Shown: positions 15,048-20,474 of the stretch, in pieces
How the letters are laid out: each line of letters starts with the position of its first letter
Position numbering within the stretch: position 1 is the stretch's first letter
DNA from: RUG14223 sp051881075
Lineage (GTDB): Bacteria > Bacillota > Clostridia > Oscillospirales > Acutalibacteraceae
Length of the DNA stretch: 20,474 bases
Reading direction: 5' to 3'
Assembly: GCA_051881075.1 (NCBI GenBank)
Contig: JBJEPE010000023.1
Coordinates: 1 to 20,474, forward strand
The notes under the pieces: model-generated
The model's input: the letters and a program-made list of their open reading frames with translations, nothing else
Databases searched by the model: none
Told to the model about the DNA's origin: nothing
Program-made: the position numbers and the translations under genes

Positions 15048-15195
15048 GAAAAATTTTTTCTTAAGTTTATCTGCATTACAGGATAATTTATGACAAATTT
15101 CCGCTTGTGAAAGTTAATTTAAGTCATTACATTATAAGGCAGATTAAAATAATATGTTAATGATGTAAATAATAAATTAAATTTGCGAAAGTTAC

Positions 15196-15224
15196 TTGTA
15201 AAAATTATTTTTTTATATTATACT
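15196..15224 (+). promoter_or_regulatory. promoter of the prolyl isomerase gene
   Basis: TTGTAA (15196-15201), a 17-base spacer and TATACT (15219-15224). The leader contains a 7-bp hairpin TACGGAT-ACAGTC-ATCCGTA (15246-15265), just before the AAGGGG ribosome site. Confidence 0.55.
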
Positions 15225-15291
15225 TAGTTTGTATTTAAAAAGTAATACGGATACAGTCATCCGTAAATTAAATTGATAAGGGGAAATTAAA

Positions 15292-16278
15292 TTGAAGAAG
15301 AATGTTTTAAAGATTATTTGTGTATTAGCACTTGTATGCTCAATTTTATTGACCGGATGCAACAGCAGTGACGGCGATAAAGACGGTTCCAGCTCAGCTA
15401 CACCGACAGACGCATCATCAAGTTCAAATTCATCCGACACAGAAAGCGACGATTCTACATCATCTGAGATAGTTGTGGACGAACATTTAGTAGAAACCGT
15501 TGTTTCAGAGCTTTCTATAAAACCTGAGATATACGAGGATAACGAACACGCAGTAGGATATCAGCTTGAGGCTCCTAAAAGCGGTGACACCGTAGCTATT
15601 ATCGAAACATCTATGGGCACTATTAAGATGAGACTTTTCCCTGAGGCCGCTCCTAAGGCTGTTGAGAACTTTATAACACTCTCTAAGGACGGATACTACA
15701 ACGGACTTAAATTCCACAGAGTTATTGAGGACTTTATGATTCAGACAGGTGATCCTAACGGTGACGGCACAGGCGGCAAGAGCATATGGGACGATGCCTT
15801 TGTAGATGAGTTCAGTACAAAGCTCTTTAATATTAGAGGAGCTGTTTCTATGGCAAACAGCGGCAGAGATACTAACGGCAGTCAGTTCTTCATCAACCAA
15901 ATAGATGCAAAGGCATTTGACGAGTCTACCGAGGGTCAGGGCCTTGACGCATTTAAGCTTATGAGAGACAGCTACCTTGAAGGTTTACAGGCATACTATG
16001 ATTACGGTATGGTAGATACATTTGTTGATACCTACGGCACTTACCTTTATGACTATGACAAAGTAACAGATGAGATCAAGAAGCTGTATGCAGACAATGG
16101 CGGAAACCCATACCTTGACGGCGCATACAATCTGGTTGATAAGGGTCATACCGTATTCGGTCAGGTATATGAGGGCATGGACGTTGTGGATAAGATTGCC
16201 GCAGTTGAGGTTGATTCCTCTACTTATGCACCTAAGAAAGACGTTACTATAAAGACTATCACTATTGAGACATTATAA
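15292..16278 (+). CDS. cyclophilin-type peptidyl-prolyl isomerase lipoprotein
   Basis: A 328-residue lipoprotein that should fold secreted proteins outside the membrane by cis-trans isomerisation of prolyl bonds. The signal peptide ends in LLTGC (Cys23), then comes a Ser/Thr/Asp-rich linker (about 24-65). The cyclophilin domain starts near residue 100 (TSMGTIKMRLFPEAAPKAVE). The active-site block FHRVIEDFMIQTGDP has Arg143, Phe148, Met149 and Gln151, followed by GAVSMANSG and GSQFFIN. Between about residues 204 and 271 there is an insertion rich in Tyr and Asp before YLDG and HTVFGQVYEGMDVV, which makes the domain longer than usual. The start is a TTG with AAGGGG 8 bases ahead. It has its own promoter and a strong terminator. 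Confidence 0.93.
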   Translation: MKKNVLKIICVLALVCSILLTGCNSSDGDKDGSSSATPTDASSSSNSSDTESDDSTSSEIVVDEHLVETVVSELSIKPEIYEDNEHAVGYQLEAPKSGDTVAIIETSMGTIKMRLFPEAAPKAVENFITLSKDGYYNGLKFHRVIEDFMIQTGDPNGDGTGGKSIWDDAFVDEFSTKLFNIRGAVSMANSGRDTNGSQFFINQIDAKAFDESTEGQGLDAFKLMRDSYLEGLQAYYDYGMVDTFVDTYGTYLYDYDKVTDEIKKLYADNGGNPYLDGAYNLVDKGHTVFGQVYEGMDVVDKIAAVEVDSSTYAPKKDVTIKTITIETL

Positions 16279-16308
16279 TAACATCATTTAAACCCCATAA
16301 ATAAAATT

Positions 16309-16348
16309 ATCGCTTACACAGGTACTTTACGGTACTTATGTAAGCGAT
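16309..16348. terminator. bidirectional terminator
   Basis: ATCGCTTACA (16309-16318) pairs with TGTAAGCGAT (16339-16348). TTTTATTTT follows on the + strand, and AATTTTATTT follows on the minus strand. It sits between the convergent prolyl isomerase gene and the selenium operon and can serve both. Confidence 0.85.
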
Positions 16349-16364
16349 TTTTATTTTGAATATA

Positions 16365-17534
16365 TCACTTTATAATTTCCTTTATTGCACATATTGCGGC
16401 ATCTACCTCCGGCTCGGTATTAAAGTAACCGAACGAAAACCGCACCGTACCTCTATTAAGCGTGCCGAATGCCTCATGTGCAAGAGGCGCACAATGAAGC
16501 CCCGTGCGTGTCATTATACTATACTTATTATCCAGTAAAAATGCTATCTCTGCATTATCACGGCCGATAAAGTCAAGCGATACTACCGCACAGTGCGGCA
16601 CATCCTCACAGTAGCCTATAACTTTTACATTGGTTAAATCTTTTACACCGCTTATAAATCTTTTAGTAAGCCGTGCTTCTTTATCGCCTATTGTGCTTAT
16701 TCCTACGCTGTTTATATATTTAATGGAATGTACAAGTCCCGCTATACCGGGTAGATTAAGAGTGCCGCTCTCAAATTTATCGGGTAAAAAGTCAGGCACT
16801 GTATAACTCTTAGAGCTACTGCCTGTACCACCCGTTATTGTAGGGCTGAGCTTACCGTCAAGCCTTTCGGATATGATAAATCCGCCTATGCCCTGCGGTC
16901 CTAGCATTCCCTTATGTCCCGTAAATGCGAGAAAGTCTATATTACACTTACGCATAGATATTTTTATACTTCCGGCAGTCTGGGCGGTATCTACAGCAAA
17001 GATTATGTTCTTTTCTCTGCATAATTCTCCTATTTGCGCTATAGGTAAAACGGCACCGCAAATATTGGATGCATGAGTAACCAAGACAGCCCTTGTTTTT
17101 TCATCAATAAGATTTTCAAAGTCTGATATGCTTACACTGCCGTCTTTTTGTACAGGCACCACCTTAAAATCAATGCCTTTATCTGCTAAATCATTAAGCA
17201 CACGTGTAACGGCATGATGCTCTAAATGGCTGATTATAACATTATCTCCCTGTTTCAAAAATCCACGCAAAAAGTAATTTATCGAGTATGTTATACCCGG
17301 TGTAAATATAACACGCCGTGCGTATCTTTCGGGTATATCATCGCAGTCAAAAAAGTCCGCAATAAGTGTACGTGCCTCATACACTATTCCGGCTGTTTTA
17401 TAAGCTTTGGCATAAGCCCCCCTGTTGACATTGACTGCATAACCGTCTATAAACCCGGCAACAGCCTCTCCCAGACCGGGGGCCTTCGGGAATGATGTTG
17501 CCGCATTGTCAAAATAAATGTTACCGTTCATCAT
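16365..17534 (-). CDS. cysteine desulfurase family protein (EF2568 type)
   Basis: A 389-residue class V aminotransferase. It begins YFDNAATSFPKAP, has SHLEHHAV, VDTAQTAGSIKI, FTGHKGMLGPQGIGG with the PLP lysine at 208, and GLHCAPLAHEAFGT with the likely catalytic cysteine at 348. It matches the subgroup often encoded with selD and yqeB in selenium-dependent molybdenum hydroxylase clusters (EF2568 in Enterococcus). It probably releases sulfur or selenium from cysteine or selenocysteine; the true donor is unknown. Its start overlaps the end of the DUF3343 gene by 14 bases. It is the last gene of the operon, ahead of a bidirectional terminator. Two adjacent ATGs are possible starts. Confidence 0.9.
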   Translation of the reverse strand: MMNGNIYFDNAATSFPKAPGLGEAVAGFIDGYAVNVNRGAYAKAYKTAGIVYEARTLIADFFDCDDIPERYARRVIFTPGITYSINYFLRGFLKQGDNVIISHLEHHAVTRVLNDLADKGIDFKVVPVQKDGSVSISDFENLIDEKTRAVLVTHASNICGAVLPIAQIGELCREKNIIFAVDTAQTAGSIKISMRKCNIDFLAFTGHKGMLGPQGIGGFIISERLDGKLSPTITGGTGSSSKSYTVPDFLPDKFESGTLNLPGIAGLVHSIKYINSVGISTIGDKEARLTKRFISGVKDLTNVKVIGYCEDVPHCAVVSLDFIGRDNAEIAFLLDNKYSIMTRTGLHCAPLAHEAFGTLNRGTVRFSFGYFNTEPEVDAAICAIKEIIK

Positions 17535-17787
17535 AATTTACCTGTGTGTACTTTTCATCTGTGTTTTCGCTGACCCTGTACAGCTTGTAATCACCTGACG
17601 TTATTCCTATACGTTCAAGCATGATTATCGCCTGTGCTATTCTCTCATCGCTAAGCATTACCGATATGCCGCAACCCGATGTTATCTCCTGCGGTGTAGG
17701 CATTACGGTTATGTTAAATTCTTTAAGTGCGGTTTGAGATGATATCGCAGTATGTGTAGACTCAAAGACAAAAAGCAATTTACTCAT
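17521..17787 (-). CDS. DUF3343 protein, putative Se/S carrier
   Basis: An 88-residue protein of the DUF3343 family, described as a putative selenium/sulfur carrier. It begins LLFVFESTHTAISSQTALKE and has PTPQEITSGCGISVML, with the conserved SGCG cysteine near residue 39. It is encoded between yedF and the desulfurase, overlapping yedF by four bases (ATGA) and the desulfurase by 14, so expression is tightly coupled. The context supports a role in passing the chalcogen released by the desulfurase; direct evidence for that is lacking. Confidence 0.85.
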   Translation of the reverse strand: MSKLLFVFESTHTAISSQTALKEFNITVMPTPQEITSGCGISVMLSDERIAQAIIMLERIGITSGDYKLYRVSENTDEKYTQVNYDER

Positions 17788-18401
17788 AGTGTGATGACCT
17801 TATATGCAATTTGCATTTTGCTCATTATCTCATACATATTACTTATTTTACCGACTTTTAGATTATCCTTTAGACCGTAAAAATCCAGACAAGTACCGCA
17901 TACAAGCACCTGACAACCTTTAACGGCAAGCGCCTTTATGCTTTCTATTATCTGTGTTTCTTCACTTGTGGGAAGATTTACACCGCTATTCATAAAGATA
18001 AGTGTTTCCGGTACATCTTCACTTTGTGAAAGTGTGTACAAAGCCATTTTCATCAGATTTTTGCCCAGCACCTCATCACCTGCGCCAACATAATCCTTAC
18101 CGATAAATACAGCATATCCCACTGTGCCGGTACAGCATGACTGTACAGCAGGGGCAGATGACGCTGACTCTTGCTTACGACTGAGCGCAACTGCACTATC
18201 CAATACCATACTTACGTGATAATTGCCGTCAAGCTCATTAACACATACGGCATATTTGTTTTCTGCCGCAAGGCGCTTTAAGTTTTCAACCGCCATTTCA
18301 TTGTCAACAACAACTGTAAGATTACTTTCACCTTTATCTATTCCTTTTTTAGCTAAAATTACAGGCATAGGACAGGCCTTGCCTATTGCATCTATAAACA
18401 T
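17784..18401 (-). CDS. yedF: selenium metabolism protein YedF
   Basis: A 205-residue two-domain protein. Residues 1-75 form a TusA/SirA-like domain with the DAIGKACPMPVILAKK motif (Cys10 in CPMP), which carries sulfur in TusA. Residues about 95-205 form a DsrE-like domain with GKDYVGAGDEVLGKNLMKM and a cysteine motif LVCGTCLDFYG. This fusion is the YedF family, found in genomes with selD. A clear AACGGAGGAA lies before the ATG at 18401. It follows selD by 18 bases and overlaps the next gene. Its exact role in selenium metabolism is not settled. Confidence 0.92.
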   Translation of the reverse strand: MFIDAIGKACPMPVILAKKGIDKGESNLTVVVDNEMAVENLKRLAAENKYAVCVNELDGNYHVSMVLDSAVALSRKQESASSAPAVQSCCTGTVGYAVFIGKDYVGAGDEVLGKNLMKMALYTLSQSEDVPETLIFMNSGVNLPTSEETQIIESIKALAVKGCQVLVCGTCLDFYGLKDNLKVGKISNMYEIMSKMQIAYKVITL

Positions 18402-18419
18402 TGCAATTCCTCCGTTATA

Positions 18420-19457
18420 TTATTTTAAACTTATTCTTTTGCCGCCGTTGTAATCCTCTACAGTACCTACTATCTGCGCACACGGTACATTATCCTTTAG
18501 CGCTTTAAACAAAGCATCCGCATCTTCTTTTGCTACAGACATAAGCAAACCGCCGGAGGTCTGTGGGTCAAACAAAAGATCCTGTAAATATACAGGTATA
18601 TCGCCCACATCTACATTACTTTCGGCGTAGGTACGATTGCGGTACATTCCCTCAGGAAGTATTCCCATCTTGGCAAATTCGTCTACACCGTCAATAAATG
18701 TTATACCGTCAACGTTTACCGTTATATGTTTATCAGAACCCTGTGCCATTTCATACAGATGTCCCATAAGTCCAAAGCCCGTTACATCCGTACATGAGTG
18801 TACGTCATACTGTATCATTATATCCCTTGCATACTTATTAAGCGTAGTCATAAGTGAATAAGCGTAATTCATTGTTTCTTCACCTACAAGTCCGGCTCTT
18901 GCCGCCGTAGTGATAACGCCTATGCCGAGCGGTTTTGTAAGAATAAGTACATCGCCCGTTTTGGCGTTGCTGTTGGTAAGTATCTTATCCGGATGTACAA
19001 ATCCCGTTACGGAAAGCCCATACTTAGGCTCATCGTCAAATATACTGTGACCGCCTGCAATAAGTGCGCCTGCCTCGAATACCTTATCATATCCGCCCTT
19101 TAATATTTGGTGAACTACCTCTTTGGGCATCTTCTTAGGCACACACATTATATTAAGCGCAAGCTTTGCTTCTCCGCCCATTGCGTATATGTCAGACAGC
19201 GCATTAGTCGCCGCAATCTGTCCGAATGTGTAAGGGTCATCCGCTATTGCAGGAAAAAAGTCAAGCGTTTGCACAAGTGCAAGATCGTCCGATACCTTAT
19301 AAACAGCGGCATCATCACTTTTATCAAATCCTACAAGCAGGTTTTCGTCTGTGTTTACATTTATACCCTCAAGTAACTGTGCCAGTGTGCCTGCGCCTAC
19401 CTTTGCCCCGCATCCCGCACACTTTGACAGCTTAGTAAGCTTAATTTCGTCTTTCAT
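18420..19457 (-). CDS. selD: selenide, water dikinase (selenophosphate synthetase)
   Basis: A 345-residue AIR-synthase-fold enzyme that makes monoselenophosphate from selenide and ATP. The N-terminal active-site loop KCAGCGAKVG has the catalytic Cys at residue 16 and Lys at 19. The Cys form is used here, not selenocysteine, and no in-frame TGA is needed. Other blocks are NLLVGFDKSDDAAVY, TLDFFPAIADDPYTFGQIAATNALSDIYAMGG, GHSIFDDEPKYG, CTDVTGFGLMGHL and LFDPQTSGGLL. The start follows the yqeB stop by 8 bases, with AAAGGGG inside the yqeB end. selA, selB and a selenocysteine tRNA are not in the window, so use in the molybdenum-hydroxylase selenium cofactor is the supported role. Confidence 0.97.
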   Translation of the reverse strand: MKDEIKLTKLSKCAGCGAKVGAGTLAQLLEGINVNTDENLLVGFDKSDDAAVYKVSDDLALVQTLDFFPAIADDPYTFGQIAATNALSDIYAMGGEAKLALNIMCVPKKMPKEVVHQILKGGYDKVFEAGALIAGGHSIFDDEPKYGLSVTGFVHPDKILTNSNAKTGDVLILTKPLGIGVITTAARAGLVGEETMNYAYSLMTTLNKYARDIMIQYDVHSCTDVTGFGLMGHLYEMAQGSDKHITVNVDGITFIDGVDEFAKMGILPEGMYRNRTYAESNVDVGDIPVYLQDLLFDPQTSGGLLMSVAKEDADALFKALKDNVPCAQIVGTVEDYNGGKRISLK

Positions 19458-19465
19458 GGTTATTC

Positions 19466-20254
19466 TTATTCCCCTTTATATAATCTCAAACACGCTTCAA
19501 GCGCACCGCCGCCGACGCTTAACGCCTTATCCGACACGCTGTAGCAGTACTCCTTTTTACCTCTTGGGTCAACATCTCCGCTTTTCATACCCATAAACAC
19601 TGGTGTACCGCTTGGCAATATTCCCCTTAACACGCCGCCTATACTACATTTGACAGGTTCACCGTCAACAAATGCTACCGTTTGTCCTGCCTCAACTATA
19701 TCGCCTATCTCTGCATTTTGGGTAAAAATACCGTCCTTTACCGCTCTTATTATTCTTTCGGTAGTATATCCGCCTATATTGCCCGGCACACCGGTATTCT
19801 CTGCGGCAGAACCGCTGAGTATCACCCTACCTAGGTAATGACCTCTTTGAGTTTCGATAATGGCATGGCAGTCTTTATCTACGGTAAACCCGGGGCCTAT
19901 ACCTATAACAACAGGCGCATCGGTTATCTTAGTGCTTATGTTCCTCTTAGCCAATATGGCATCTATAACAACATCGGGGTGTATTTCTTTAACACATTCC
20001 GCACATTCATCTGCCAAAACAGGGATAACTCCGCTGTTTGCAAGCCTTAAAGCCTCCTGTGCATTTTCTGCATAAACAGATACAACGTCCTCTACCTGCG
20101 CCCTACCGTTCACTATCGCCTGTGAAAAGCAAACTGTCCTGCGTATTGCGGTAGGCTTGGGCAGATCCGTCATTATTACTTTTATCTTTGAGCGAAACAG
20201 GCGTATTGCTATACCGCTGGCAATATCTCCTGCGCCCTTAATGAGTACCAACAT
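19466..20254 (-). CDS. yqeB: selenium-dependent molybdenum hydroxylase maturation protein YqeB
   Basis: A 262-residue protein of the EF2563/YqeB family. The N-terminus has a nucleotide-binding-like motif LIKGAGDIASGIAIRLF, followed by DECAECVKEIHPDVVIDAILAKRN and IGIGPGFTVDKDCHAIIETQRGH. The C-terminal part, around EIGDIVEAGQTVAFVDGEPV, looks like a biotinyl/lipoyl-type hammerhead fold. The family is encoded with selD in organisms using selenium as a labile cofactor of molybdenum hydroxylases and is needed for that maturation. AAGGGTG precedes the ATG, 17 bases after the stop of the upstream gene, in one operon. Confidence 0.92.
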   Translation of the reverse strand: MLVLIKGAGDIASGIAIRLFRSKIKVIMTDLPKPTAIRRTVCFSQAIVNGRAQVEDVVSVYAENAQEALRLANSGVIPVLADECAECVKEIHPDVVIDAILAKRNISTKITDAPVVIGIGPGFTVDKDCHAIIETQRGHYLGRVILSGSAAENTGVPGNIGGYTTERIIRAVKDGIFTQNAEIGDIVEAGQTVAFVDGEPVKCSIGGVLRGILPSGTPVFMGMKSGDVDPRGKKEYCYSVSDKALSVGGGALEACLRLYKGE

Positions 20255-20271
20255 GGTATCACCCTTCTATG

Positions 20272-20474
20272 CTAAATAAATTTTTTATACATCAAAGACC
20301 CATAGTAAACCGGCCTTTGGGTAAGAGCTTCTATCTCTTTCGGGATATACTCCAGCTCCTTATTGTCAATCTGATTTACAAATATAGTATCACATAAATT
20401 TTCTTTATTTATAACGGCAGATACATTCTTACAGGTTATAAGATCATCCGCACCGCACTGTGCCAGACTACAGA
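20272..20474 (-). CDS. yqeC: C-terminal part of probable YqeC accessory protein (partial)
   Basis: The last 67 codons of a gene that continues beyond the right edge of the window; the 5' part is missing. The visible end reads LAQCGADDLITCKNVSAVIN, then KENLCDTIFVNQIDNKEL and RPVYYGSLMYKKFI, with a stop at 20272-20274. The IFVNQID segment is like the VLNKVD-type motif of the YqeC family (selenium-dependent hydroxylase accessory protein), which usually lies next to yqeB. The gene is 17 bases from yqeB on the same strand. The identification rests mainly on context plus this short motif. Confidence 0.65.
   Translation of the reverse strand, partial: CSLAQCGADDLITCKNVSAVINKENLCDTIFVNQIDNKELEYIPKEIEALTQRPVYYGSLMYKKFI

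Noticed and set aside
19410..19420. Selenocysteine in the SelD active site
   Set aside because: The catalytic position is an ordinary Cys codon in KCAGCGAK; no in-frame TGA is present.

Overview
The window looks like chromosomal DNA of a low-to-moderate-GC, Gram-positive Clostridia-type bacterium, most likely in or near the Oscillospiraceae/Ruminococcaceae. Supporting signs are AT-rich intergenic DNA, strong Shine-Dalgarno sequences with some TTG starts, lipoproteins with serine-rich linkers, a SigH/Spo0H-like sigma factor and a selenium-cofactor gene set. I cannot name the species from sequence alone.

Layout. 1-1.0 kb: a lipoprotein gene followed by two strong hairpins. 1.07-2.2 kb (minus strand): a four-CxxC zinc-ribbon protein and a SigH-like sigma factor with its own promoter. 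2.2-3.14 kb: a decayed IS30-family transposase. 3.3-9.65 kb: a complete type II-C CRISPR-Cas system in the order promoters, tracrRNA, cas9 (1085 aa), cas1, cas2, then an array of 24 repeats and 23 spacers in an exact 66-bp register. 9.7-12.3 kb (minus strand): glyA and an uncharacterised three-gene operon. 12.4-13.7 kb: a YfcE-type phosphodiesterase and a second lipoprotein. 13.7-14.9 kb: an IS1182-family transposase remnant abutting tRNA-Pro(UGG). 15.3-16.3 kb: a cyclophilin-type prolyl isomerase lipoprotein. 16.36-20.47 kb (minus strand): the operon yqeC(partial)-yqeB-selD-yedF-DUF3343-cysteine desulfurase, the classic gene set for selenium-dependent molybdenum hydroxylase maturation.

How the genes work together. 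The CRISPR module looks self-contained and intact. All catalytic residues of Cas9 and Cas1 are visible, and the tracrRNA anti-repeat matches the array repeat. The array is read from the minus strand, toward the cas genes, and each repeat ends in a perfect extended -10 box (TGATATAAT). Each spacer may therefore be transcribed from its own promoter, as known for Neisseria type II-C systems. The anti-repeat differs from the repeat in two ways: changes at the ends that keep pairing as G-U wobbles, and a central cluster that makes the bulge. cas9 has no visible promoter after the tracrRNA terminator, so it probably depends on read-through. The selenium operon would supply selenophosphate (SelD), sulfur/selenium handling (YedF, DUF3343, desulfurase) and cofactor maturation (YqeB, YqeC) for a hydroxylase encoded outside the window.

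Main points for a second look: repeat-embedded promoters with a decayed terminal repeat, the cas9/tracrRNA promoter arrangement, the unknown trio at 11.1-12.3 kb, and a nested palindrome at 15.0 kb.
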